Positions 7,507-14,654 of a stretch of 19,305 nt of DNA are shown piece by piece (the first letter of the stretch is position 1; each line of letters begins with the position of its first letter). Below the pieces are notes generated by a model. It was not told the origin of the DNA and did no database searches. It was given only the letters and a program-made list of their open reading frames with translations. Origin of the DNA: Liberiplasma sp046541015 (lineage in GTDB: Bacteria; Bacillota_I; Bacilli_A; Izemoplasmatales; Izemoplasmataceae). The stretch lies in NCBI GenBank assembly GCA_046541015.1, contig JBKHEA010000022.1, positions 1-19,305 of the forward strand, read 5' to 3'. The translations under genes and the position numbers were made by a program.

Positions 7507-7531
7507 AAAAAGAAAACCTACTAGGTAGGTT
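7507..7531 (-). terminator. Terminator of the DUF2188-type gene
   Basis: On the minus strand AACCTAC (7531-7525) pairs with GTAGGTT (7521-7515) around a 3-base loop, followed by TTCTTTTT. It lies 4 bases after the TAA of the gene at 7535-8047. Confidence 0.8.
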
Positions 7532-7534
7532 CAC

Positions 7535-8047
7535 TTATTTTCTTGGCGTTCCGTCTGCTTTGTAAATGGTAACTTCTAAATCATTTTCTTTTGCAAAATC
7601 GATGGCTTCTTTTTGAGTGTCAAAAACACGATAAGCTCTTTCTGCATCTTGAGCAATGATTTGCCATCCTTTAGGATGTTTTTTGATGTCGTAAAGTTTT
7701 TCTTCATCTTCTTCAACTATAGGGGTTTCTTCTTCAACGACTTCTTTTTCTGGTGTCATACTTGCTTTTGGCATATCTTCTTCAACAATATCATCTTCAA
7801 GCATATCTTTTGCTTCATCTGGTGTATCTTCGGCAGCGTAAATTTTTTGTCTTTTCGGTTTTTCGCTTGCAATGCGACTTGGTTCCATCGCATCAATTGT
7901 TCTAATGTCCCCTTGGACTTCATCAAGTGTAATTGGCTTGGTGTCTTCAATTTGTTCTTCTTTTTCAGCTTTTCTAGCTAAAACTTGATCTTCTTGTTTT
8001 TCTTCTTGTTTTTTCTTTTTACCAAATAATTTTGCTAATAGTCCCAT
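7535..8047 (-). CDS. Acidic low-complexity protein with C-terminal DUF2188-like domain
   Basis: This 170-residue soluble protein has two parts. It starts with a basic cluster (LFGKKKKQEEK, about 7-17), followed by a long Glu/Asp/Lys/Pro-rich stretch to about residue 118, probably disordered. The last 50 residues look folded and match the DUF2188 pattern: HPKGWQIIAQDAERAYRVFDT (about 123-143), then QKEAIDFAKEN and a final IYKADGTPRK. DUF2188 proteins are small and of unknown function; the long charged N-terminal arm is not usual for them. The start ATG 8047 has GAAGGTG upstream. A clear promoter and its own terminator make it a single-gene unit. No function is assigned; a highly charged arm fits binding to nucleic acid or protein, but this is speculation. 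Confidence 0.8.
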   Translation of the reverse strand: MGLLAKLFGKKKKQEEKQEDQVLARKAEKEEQIEDTKPITLDEVQGDIRTIDAMEPSRIASEKPKRQKIYAAEDTPDEAKDMLEDDIVEEDMPKASMTPEKEVVEEETPIVEEDEEKLYDIKKHPKGWQIIAQDAERAYRVFDTQKEAIDFAKENDLEVTIYKADGTPRK

Positions 8048-8106
8048 TCTTTTACACCTTCTTTTTTATAGTTTTTGAAGTATCTTTAAACGCTTTAATT
8101 AACACT

Positions 8107-8135
8107 ATGATACCATAGCAAAGCGAGATAATCAA
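8107..8135 (-). promoter_or_regulatory. Promoter of the DUF2188-type gene
   Basis: TTGATT (8135-8130), 17 bases of spacer and TATCAT (8112-8107), with TGG just before the -10 giving an extended -10 element. It is about 60 bases before the start codon. Confidence 0.75.
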
Positions 8136-8146
8136 TTTATAAGGCT

Positions 8147-8172
8147 AAAAAAACGTTTTAATTAAGCGTTTT
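8147..8172 (-). terminator. Terminator of the GGDEF/EAL gene
   Basis: Minus-strand AAAACG (8172-8167) pairs with CGTTTT (8155-8150) around an 11-base loop that contains the TAA stop codon, followed by further T residues. The stem is only 6 bp, so it may be leaky. Confidence 0.55.
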
Positions 8173-9601
8173 GTAATAATGATAAAACGGTTTGTTCTGA
8201 TAATGATTTATAAAAATAATACCCTTGTAAATATTTTACGTCTAATTGTTTCATGAATTCCATGTCTTCTTTTGTTTCTACACCTTCAACAATTACATCT
8301 AAACTAAAGGTTACTGAAAGATCAATCATTGCTTTAACAATCTTCTGATGCCTTGGATGATCGTTAATATGCATAATGAATTCGCGGTCAATCTTAATTT
8401 TATCAAGTTGATTTTTCGAAAGTCTTACCATTGATGAATACCCTGAACCAAAATCATCCACCGCAACTTTAAATCCGTGAGCATGTAACGTATCGATAAA
8501 AAGTGATTCACTTGTAAAATCATCTGGCGAATAGGTTTCAGTAAACTCAATGGTGATTTTTTTAGGATCAAGATTAAAATAATTTGCTTGTTCAACTAAA
8601 AAATCTACAAATCCTAAATTCTTAATCTCTTTTGTTGAAATATTTACTGAAATAAACTCTAAGTGTTTCCCTGCTTTTTTTATACGGTCAAATGCACTAA
8701 ATGATTCAGTGATTACAAAACGATCAATTTCTTCAATCAAATGATACTTTTCTGCATAATTGATAATATCTTGAGGATAGTAAATTTTTTCTTTGTGATT
8801 GATGCGAATAAGCGATTCTAATCCGACAATTTTTAAGGTTTTAGAATCAACAATGGGCTGATATTCTAAAAAGAATGATTGTTCTTTTAAAGCATCTTTA
8901 ATTAAACGATACATACTAAAAGCTTCAGTGTTTTTTTGTTTAAGCTTTCTTGAGTAGGCAACAACTTGATCTTTACCATACGTTTTTGCTTCTTGAAGGG
9001 CAAGTTCACTTCTTAGTAAACATTCTTGAAATCGTGGGTTTTTTTCATTGATTAAATAGCGGCCAACCGATACAGTAATTTTCATAGTATGGACACTTGC
9101 GACATAAGGTTCTTTTAAAACCCTTAGTAGTTTTTTTGAAAATTTATCAGCTTCATCAGCGGCACTAGGGTACAAAATAATAAAATGGTCTGAATGGACA
9201 CGGTATAGCGTATCAAATGGTGCAATTAACTTTTTAATTCTTGAAGTGAGATCTTGTAAGATTCTATTGGCTAATTTATGACCTAGTAAATCATTATAGT
9301 TTTTGAAATTATCTATATTTAAATAATACATCATGACATCTTGGTCGAAACTAATCACAATATCGTTAAAAAACTCTCTTAAATACGTTAAGTTTTTGGT
9401 TTGTGTGAGTTCATCATCATAAATCATGGATTTAAAGGTTTCAGTGAGTTTGCGTTTATTCTTTACAGATAAATATATAATAATAAATACGATAAAAATA
9501 AATAAGGTCGATAACAAAATAACCGTCATAATTGTACGGTCGGTAAAAAATTCTATGAATGTGTTTAAGAATGTTATATGCGTTAAATCACTTGGCTTCA
9601 T
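8162..9601 (-). CDS. Membrane protein with degenerate GGDEF and probably active EAL (c-di-GMP phosphodiesterase-type)
   Basis: This 479-residue protein has one N-terminal membrane helix (about 25-46), a GGDEF-fold domain (about 58-218) and an EAL domain (about 228-479). The GGDEF motif has become HSDHF (136-140), so cyclase activity is not expected, although NIDNFKNYND (95-104) still shows the fold. The EAL domain keeps the metal and catalytic set: Glu262 in ESL (for EAL), Asn320 in SVNIS, Glu352 in IEFTET, Asp382-Asp383 in VDDFGSG, Lys401, Glu439/442 in VEGVET and Gln459 in QGYY. It could therefore hydrolyse c-di-GMP at the membrane, perhaps with GTP sensed by the degenerate domain, as in some known hybrids. 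The start has AAGGAG and a good promoter. It is a single-gene unit with no cyclase nearby. Confidence 0.9.
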   Translation of the reverse strand: MKPSDLTHITFLNTFIEFFTDRTIMTVILLSTLFIFIVFIIIYLSVKNKRKLTETFKSMIYDDELTQTKNLTYLREFFNDIVISFDQDVMMYYLNIDNFKNYNDLLGHKLANRILQDLTSRIKKLIAPFDTLYRVHSDHFIILYPSAADEADKFSKKLLRVLKEPYVASVHTMKITVSVGRYLINEKNPRFQECLLRSELALQEAKTYGKDQVVAYSRKLKQKNTEAFSMYRLIKDALKEQSFFLEYQPIVDSKTLKIVGLESLIRINHKEKIYYPQDIINYAEKYHLIEEIDRFVITESFSAFDRIKKAGKHLEFISVNISTKEIKNLGFVDFLVEQANYFNLDPKKITIEFTETYSPDDFTSESLFIDTLHAHGFKVAVDDFGSGYSSMVRLSKNQLDKIKIDREFIMHINDHPRHQKIVKAMIDLSVTFSLDVIVEGVETKEDMEFMKQLDVKYLQGYYFYKSLSEQTVLSLLQNA

Positions 9602-9636
9602 AAACGACTCCTTAATTATCTAAAACCCTATCTCTT

Positions 9637-9664
9637 ATTATATATAAAATGCTTAAAAAGTAAA
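9637..9664 (-). promoter_or_regulatory. Promoter of the GGDEF/EAL gene
   Basis: TTTACT (9664-9659), a 16-base spacer and a perfect TATAAT (9642-9637), about 35 bases before the start codon and just after the terminator of the aldo/keto reductase gene. Confidence 0.75.
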
Positions 9665-9682
9665 GGATAGCCTTATTAATTT

Positions 9683-9713
9683 AAAAGAAAAAAACACTGT
9701 TTAAACAGTGTTT
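9683..9713 (-). terminator. Terminator of the lipid-type cluster (after the aldo/keto reductase)
   Basis: AAACACTG (9713-9706) and CAGTGTTT (9699-9692) form a perfect 8-bp stem with loop TTTAAA, followed by a T-rich tract. The stem begins within the TAA stop codon of the aldo/keto reductase. Confidence 0.9.
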
Positions 9714-10536
9714 AATAATCGATATTGTCTGGTTCAGGAAAGTATCGTCGTGCACGATTTAAACTTCTCAATGTCTTAAAATCTTCTTCACTCAATGAAA
9801 AATCAAACACATCAATATTTTCCTCAATACGTTTTGGTGTTACGGATTTTGGAATAACAATAATATCACGTTCAATTAAGTATCGCAAAGCGATTTGTGG
9901 CACACTTTTTTTATACTTGTTAGCGATAGCTTGTACGTTTTCATCTTTTAATAATTCACCAATATGCTGACTCATAAATGGCGCATAGGCTTCTAAATAA
10001 ATCCCATGTTTCATACAAAATTCTTGTAGCTTTACATTTTGATAATATAAATGACACTCTACTTGGTTAACTTGAGGCATAATTTCAGCCGTTTCAAAGA
10101 GGTGTTCTAAATGATGGAAATTAAAGTTAGAAACCCCAATAGCTTTTGTATAACCTTCATAGTATAGTTCTTCTAATGCTTGATAAGAGTCTTTTGTTAA
10201 TTCATAGCTTTTTGGCCAATGAATTAAGTATAAATCAACATAATCAAGTCCTAAATGCTTTAAGCTTTTCATCATCGCTTTCTTAGCGCTTAAATATCCT
10301 TGATCAGTATTCCAAAGTTTTGTTGTAACAAAGATTTCTTCACGGTTAACGCCAGAATCTTTAATGGCTTTACCAACTTCGCCTTCATTGCCATAAGCTG
10401 CAGCCGTATCAATGTGTCTATACCCGTTTTTTAAAGCGTGTAAGACAGCTTCATAAGCCTCAGATTCTTTACTTCTAAAAGTTCCAAGTCCTAATATAGG
10501 CATTTCATACCCGTTATTTAATGTTACTTTCTTCAT
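9712..10536 (-). CDS. Aldo/keto reductase (AKR5-like)
   Basis: This 274-residue, NAD(P)H-dependent oxidoreductase of the TIM-barrel aldo/keto reductase family is full length. The catalytic tetrad is visible: Asp43 and Tyr48 in HIDTAAAYGNE, Lys73 in TTKLW, and His106 in LIHWP. The cofactor loop IPKSVTPKRIEEN near the C-terminus, with K-S-x-x-x-x-R, favours NADPH. Overall it matches the small cytosolic bacterial reductases that act on glyoxals, diketogluconate and other carbonyls; the substrate cannot be chosen. The start is ATG 10536 with GGAGG upstream. It follows the tocopherol-cyclase-like gene by 30 bases and has an extended -10 promoter in that gap, so it can be made both from its own promoter and by read-through from the upstream pair. 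A strong terminator ends the unit. Confidence 0.95.
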   Translation of the reverse strand: MKKVTLNNGYEMPILGLGTFRSKESEAYEAVLHALKNGYRHIDTAAAYGNEGEVGKAIKDSGVNREEIFVTTKLWNTDQGYLSAKKAMMKSLKHLGLDYVDLYLIHWPKSYELTKDSYQALEELYYEGYTKAIGVSNFNFHHLEHLFETAEIMPQVNQVECHLYYQNVKLQEFCMKHGIYLEAYAPFMSQHIGELLKDENVQAIANKYKKSVPQIALRYLIERDIIVIPKSVTPKRIEENIDVFDFSLSEEDFKTLRSLNRARRYFPEPDNIDY

Positions 10537-10554
10537 CGTATCGCCTCCAAATTT

Positions 10555-10563
10555 ATTATACCA
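10555..10563 (-). promoter_or_regulatory. Extended -10 promoter of the aldo/keto reductase
   Basis: TGGTATAAT (10563-10555) is an extended -10 element in the 30-base gap before the gene. A good -35 box is lacking, as is often tolerated with an extended -10. Confidence 0.6.
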
Positions 10564-10566
10564 TAT

Positions 10567-11457
10567 TTATTTTTCATACATCCACTCAAACCCTGCATGA
10601 GAAAACTCGCCTTCGTAAAGTAAGTTTTTGTGGTGATAAAATTGTAATGTCATTGTACTTTCGATGCTTTCAAGGACATCTAAATTCATGTTGCCCCCTT
10701 TGCTTGGACCAACTAGGTTAACAGGATTTTTTAAATACGCAGTAATAGTTATTTTATAGGTACCTTTTTTAACCGTAAAATAAACATGTTCGCCAACCTT
10801 TTCTACTTTTAACTTAGCAAAATTATACGTGCCAAAAGCATACTCTTTTTCGTGATATTTAATGATGATAAAAAAGCCAAATTTAGTAAAAAATAATGTA
10901 GGGACACTCCCACCGGCTAAAGTGAAACTAAAGGCATCTTTAACATTATTTGCCTGAAGCCAAAACCAGCGTTTAGGGAAATTTTTTCCATAAGTTTTTT
11001 CCATATAACTATGACCCAAAAGATTCTTTGTTTCACCATTAATCGTGATGATTCCTTCTAAGTGGGCATCTAAATAAAGTACTTCTTGATAGCATTCCAG
11101 GGGTAATTTTTCTAAAAATCCCATTGCACTAAACTTATTTAGATGATTATGATTTTTCATCGATACATCAATATAGATTGCATCACTTACAATCTTTAGA
11201 TGATTTAATGTTAAGCGATTTGATTCAATCCAAATTTCATCTTGATCGGCTTTAAATGAATGAACATCATAACGCAAATAAGTATTTTTCATGTTAACTT
11301 GATCAAAAATTTGAATAAAGGCATGTGGGTCCTCTTCGTAATAAGTAACCGCAAAAATAACCGCAAGATTTACTGCTTGCTTTAAATCAATAATTCTTGT
11401 GTACCAACCTTCAAAGTAATTAATATGACGTTTTCCTTGATATTCAAATGTACTCAT
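10567..11457 (-). CDS. Tocopherol-cyclase-like family protein
   Basis: This 296-residue protein shows two signatures of the tocopherol cyclase (VTE1) / lipocalin-like family: FEGWYTRI (15-22) near the N-terminus, where the family has F-E-G-W-Y, and GHSYMEKTYGKNFP followed by RWFWLQAN (148-170), where the family has G-x-x-Y-x-E-K-x-W-G-x-x-F-P. The plant enzyme closes the chromanol ring of tocopherol; the bacterial relatives, including those in Firmicutes, have no established reaction. No signal peptide or membrane helix is evident, and the rest is strand-rich. The start ATG 11457 has AGGAGG upstream. It begins 15 bases after the GT2-like gene, so both form an operon, and an aldo/keto reductase follows. 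The context suggests handling of a hydrophobic or isoprenoid-type molecule; this is inference. Confidence 0.8.
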   Translation of the reverse strand: MSTFEYQGKRHINYFEGWYTRIIDLKQAVNLAVIFAVTYYEEDPHAFIQIFDQVNMKNTYLRYDVHSFKADQDEIWIESNRLTLNHLKIVSDAIYIDVSMKNHNHLNKFSAMGFLEKLPLECYQEVLYLDAHLEGIITINGETKNLLGHSYMEKTYGKNFPKRWFWLQANNVKDAFSFTLAGGSVPTLFFTKFGFFIIIKYHEKEYAFGTYNFAKLKVEKVGEHVYFTVKKGTYKITITAYLKNPVNLVGPSKGGNMNLDVLESIESTMTLQFYHHKNLLYEGEFSHAGFEWMYEK

Positions 11458-11472
11458 GAAGCCTCCTGAAAG

Positions 11473-12783
11473 TTAACTATTGTTGGGCTTTTCTTCTTTA
11501 TCCGTATCTAATGTTGAATCTTTAACTAGTTCACTTTTTTTTGTAGCTTTCTTTTTAGATTTTGCTTTGGTTGATTTTGTAGGTTCTTTTTTAGTGTCTT
11601 CTTTTGTATCTTGAGTTGCTTCTTTTAGTTCATCTTCAGATACAAGTTTCTCCGCTTCATCATTTGAAGAAGCACTTGGTGATTGATCTATTTTGGTTGC
11701 TTCATCATTAGGCGCTTCTTGATTAACTAAGTCCTCTTCTTTTGGTGTAGTGACTAAAACATCATCAGTTGGTTTTTTAAAGCGACGTTTTAATAAAGAA
11801 AAAACATACACCCCATTAAACAATAACAATGTAAATGGCGCAAAAATATACGCAAAGGCATGATGTTTTGCGTATTCTCTTAAACTTAAATAAAGTAAAA
11901 TATGCATCAGTAAAAGCGTAATAACAATATAAGCTGGATCAAAATCAGTGATACCTAAAAGTGCTAATAAGATGCTTATATAATAAACATTCAAGATAAC
12001 TAAAAATAATGACATACGGTTAAGTCCAAGTAAACGTTTGGTTTTAACAATATAATGAATCATCATACTTAATGAAGCTTTAAAGGAACGTTTTGGGTTC
12101 GCTCTAGTAATTGCTTGACCGTGATCTACCATTACAATATGAATATTTTTCTTAAATAATGCTTCTTCAATGTCTTCATCATTTTCACAGATTAACTGAT
12201 GGCATTTAGCTAGTTCATACGTTGCTTTTTTAATGGCGAAAAAGTAATAATTCAAGTTTGATTTTTCTAAGTTCATATCCTTGAAAAAATCATAATAAAG
12301 TAAATGAAATTCACCTTTTGTGCGTTCAATCGTTTCTTTAACAGTAAACACTTGATGTTCAACTAAATTATTGGCCATAAAATCAATGGTTTTAATTTTG
12401 GAAATTTCATTATTGGCATCCATAAAAAGTAAGAAGTCACTTTCAAGCATCGGATAGACTTCGTGATAAGCAAGTGATTGAATTTTTGTAATATTTGCAG
12501 GACTCATTGGATTAAGATTCGTTTCTAATTGAATGAAGTTTAACCCAAATTCATTGAACATCGATTCTGGCACGGCTTGATTAATATTGACAAAATAAAA
12601 ATCATGCTGGCTACCTTTTGCAAGCTTAAAAAGCTTTTCAATGCCATCATGATAAAATCTGATGACCACACCAACCGAAAAACGATGATTGTTTTTGTAA
12701 TATAAAAAACAAAAACGTCGGTTTTTAATGTTGTGGTCGAGTATAAATAAAGCGACTAACAAAAAAACGATTAATTGAAACAT
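11473..12783 (-). CDS. GT2-like membrane glycosyltransferase with atypical metal site and charged tail
   Basis: This 436-residue protein begins with one membrane helix (2-15), has a globular part (about 35-250), three C-terminal helices (about 258-278, 285-302, 308-331) and a hydrophilic Lys/Glu/Thr/Ser tail of about 100 residues. The globular part follows GT2 enzymes of the CrtQ type: FSVGVVIRF (first strand), ANITKIQSLAYHEV (97-110), FLLFMDANNEI (117-127) where active enzymes have LDADV, and NDEDIEEALFKKNIHIVMVD (201-220) where they have the E-D-x-x-L segment. The DxD motif has thus become D122-A-N124, so activity may be altered. The start is ATG 12783 with GGGGGTGG; the longer TTG-initiated reading at 12834 was rejected because it translates the promoter. 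It is co-transcribed with the tocopherol-cyclase-like gene. A role in membrane lipid or carotenoid glycosylation is possible, not shown. Confidence 0.65.
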   Translation of the reverse strand: MFQLIVFLLVALFILDHNIKNRRFCFLYYKNNHRFSVGVVIRFYHDGIEKLFKLAKGSQHDFYFVNINQAVPESMFNEFGLNFIQLETNLNPMSPANITKIQSLAYHEVYPMLESDFLLFMDANNEISKIKTIDFMANNLVEHQVFTVKETIERTKGEFHLLYYDFFKDMNLEKSNLNYYFFAIKKATYELAKCHQLICENDEDIEEALFKKNIHIVMVDHGQAITRANPKRSFKASLSMMIHYIVKTKRLLGLNRMSLFLVILNVYYISILLALLGITDFDPAYIVITLLLMHILLYLSLREYAKHHAFAYIFAPFTLLLFNGVYVFSLLKRRFKKPTDDVLVTTPKEEDLVNQEAPNDEATKIDQSPSASSNDEAEKLVSEDELKEATQDTKEDTKKEPTKSTKAKSKKKATKKSELVKDSTLDTDKEEKPNNS

Positions 12784-12805
12784 AAATCCACCCCCATATA
12801 GGGCT

Positions 12806-12834
12806 ATTATACAATAGATAAAGCCTTTTAACAA
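12806..12834 (-). promoter_or_regulatory. Promoter of the GT2-like / tocopherol-cyclase-like operon
   Basis: TTGTTA (12834-12829), a 17-base spacer and a perfect TATAAT (12811-12806), about 23 bases before the ATG. This is among the strongest promoters in the window. It rules out the longer ORF beginning at 12834. Confidence 0.85.
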
Positions 12835-12853
12835 TTAAGAAGATTGTTAAAAG
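12825..12853. repeat. Inverted repeat overlapping the -35 box
   Basis: CTTTTAACAAT (12825-12835) and ATTGTTAAAAG (12843-12853) are perfect inverted 11-mers separated by 7 bases. One arm contains the TTGTTA -35 box of the GT2-like operon; the other abuts the terminator of the upstream ABC operon. It could be an operator or a second hairpin of the terminator; there is no U tract after it on the minus strand. Confidence 0.5.
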
Positions 12854-12883
12854 AAAAAAACTTAGTCATAAACTAAGTTTTTT
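12854..12883 (-). terminator. Terminator of the MarR-ABC operon
   Basis: AAAAAACTTAGT (12855-12866 read on the plus strand) pairs with ACTAAGTTTTTT (12872-12883) around a 5-base loop, a 12-bp stem flanked by T residues on the minus strand. The TAG stop of the second ABC gene lies inside the stem. Confidence 0.9.
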
Positions 12884-14654
12884 CTTGGTCTTGATACTGA
12901 AGTTCATATAAATAGTGATAATGTCCACGTTTTTTTAGTAAATCTTGATGAGATCCTTTTTCAATAATTCTACCTTTTTCTAAAACAATAATTTGATCGA
13001 CATGTTGGATTGTTGAAAGGCGATGGGCAACGATGAGCATCGTTCCGATATTCATCATTTTTTTAAGCGATTCTTGGATGAGTTGTTCGGTTTCAGTATC
13101 GATATTTGAAGTGGCTTCATCGAGGATCATTATACGCGGTTGATGGACGATTGTACGAGCAAAACTGATTAATTGACGCTGTCCAGCAGAAAAGTTATTA
13201 CCACGTTCTCTAACTTTATGATGATACTTTTCAGGTAAACGCTCGATGAATCCATGCGCATTGACATAATGACATGCTTCTATCATTTCTTCATCGGTAA
13301 TTGATTCGCTTCGTAACTTAATGTTTGAAGCAATTGTCCCACTAAACATAAAGACATCTTGTAACATTTGTCCAATAAAGCTTCTTAATGAAGCAATTTT
13401 AATGGTTTTAATATCTTTACCATCTAGTAAAATTTCACCTTTTTGAATATCAAAATTGCGGGTTAATAACGCTAAGATGGTGGTTTTACCTGCGCCAGTT
13501 GCCCCAACAAAGGCAACACTTTCTTTAGCATTGACTTTAAAGCTAACATCTTTTAGTACCCACTCGTCTTCCTTATAAGCAAACCAAACGTTTCTAAACT
13601 CGATTTCTCCTTTAACATCTTCAAGCGATACCGCTTCTTTTGTATCTAAAACTTTTGGCTTTGCATCTAAAATAGCGAAAATTCGTTCACTGGATGCAAA
13701 AGCACTTTGCAAGATATTAAATTGTTCTGCAAGTTCTTGAATCGGTTGGAAAAAACGACCTAAATATTGATGAAAAGCAATCAACATACCAATCGTGATC
13801 ACGCCTTCTAAAACGCTTAACCCACCATAATAAAATATAATAATGGTTGCAATCATATAAAGTAAATACATAGTTGGTCGGTATACCGCAAACACAAGTA
13901 ATTCACGCATAAAACTTTTTTTCAAACGTAAATTTTGTGTTTTAAAGGCTTCAAATTTCGCTTGTTCTTGATTGAAGATCTGAACAATTTTCATGCCTGA
14001 TAAATGTTCTGCTAAAAATCCATTTAAACGGCTCATGTTTGTGCGAACTAAACGGTAAGCTTTACGAGAAAAACGTCTAAACACAAACGAGAATACAACA
14101 ATAAATGGAACGACGATTAATACAAGTAAAGTAAGCTCAACGTTTAATAAAAACATAGCGATTAAAATACCTATTAACATAAAGAGATTTCTAAATACTG
14201 TAACAATAACACTTGTATACATTTCATTTAAAGTGTTTGTATCATTTGCAACTCTAGTTACTAGTTTACCAGTAGGGACACTATTAAAATAATTAATGTC
14301 TTGATACTCTAAATGCGTAAAAATTTCTTCTCTAATATTATAAATAATGGTTTGTCCGGTTCTTTGTAAAATAATGGTTTGAAAATAGTTGAAAATAGCA
14401 CTTAAGGTAACTGCCCCTGCAAATATTGCTAAATATATAAGTAATGTCTGCATGTTAATTGAGTCACCCGTTACAGCGTCAATTGCTCGACCAATAATAT
14501 AGGGTTCTACTAGCGCAAACAAGACACTAATAATCATAAGTCCAAGGGTTAGGATAAAGGCAGGTATATAAGGAATGGCATATTTTAATAAACGTGTAAT
14601 AATTTGACTATCTTTATATTCATGTAACCTCGCATCTGTATCAATATCAAACAT
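12873..14654 (-). CDS. Heterodimeric ABC multidrug-type exporter, catalytic half (MarR-linked pair)
   Basis: This 593-residue half-transporter has six membrane helices (about 25-320) and an ATPase domain (about 350-593). Walker A is GATGAGKT (384-391), the signature is the altered FSAGQ (488-492), Walker B is IMILDE with catalytic Glu513, and the H-loop His544 is present. The Glu plus an altered signature are expected of the catalytically competent half, which uses the LSGGQ of its partner. Its ATG overlaps the TAA of the upstream half by one base (TAATG), with AGAGGTGG upstream, so the pair is translationally coupled. A strong terminator follows directly. It resembles the BmrD/LmrD/TM288-type halves. 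The substrate is unknown; the linked MarR regulator fits a drug or toxic lipophile exporter. Confidence 0.93.
   Translation of the reverse strand: MFDIDTDARLHEYKDSQIITRLLKYAIPYIPAFILTLGLMIISVLFALVEPYIIGRAIDAVTGDSINMQTLLIYLAIFAGAVTLSAIFNYFQTIILQRTGQTIIYNIREEIFTHLEYQDINYFNSVPTGKLVTRVANDTNTLNEMYTSVIVTVFRNLFMLIGILIAMFLLNVELTLLVLIVVPFIVVFSFVFRRFSRKAYRLVRTNMSRLNGFLAEHLSGMKIVQIFNQEQAKFEAFKTQNLRLKKSFMRELLVFAVYRPTMYLLYMIATIIIFYYGGLSVLEGVITIGMLIAFHQYLGRFFQPIQELAEQFNILQSAFASSERIFAILDAKPKVLDTKEAVSLEDVKGEIEFRNVWFAYKEDEWVLKDVSFKVNAKESVAFVGATGAGKTTILALLTRNFDIQKGEILLDGKDIKTIKIASLRSFIGQMLQDVFMFSGTIASNIKLRSESITDEEMIEACHYVNAHGFIERLPEKYHHKVRERGNNFSAGQRQLISFARTIVHQPRIMILDEATSNIDTETEQLIQESLKKMMNIGTMLIVAHRLSTIQHVDQIIVLEKGRIIEKGSHQDLLKKRGHYHYLYELQYQDQEKT

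Noticed and set aside
7613..7981. Plus-strand ORF of 122 codons rich in Phe
   Set aside because: It is the complement of the Glu/Lys-rich DUF2188-type gene; the Phe richness comes from GAA codons read backwards.
12784..12834. TTG-initiated 17-residue extension of the GT2-like protein
   Set aside because: It translates the -35 and -10 boxes of a near-perfect promoter, so it cannot be in the mRNA.
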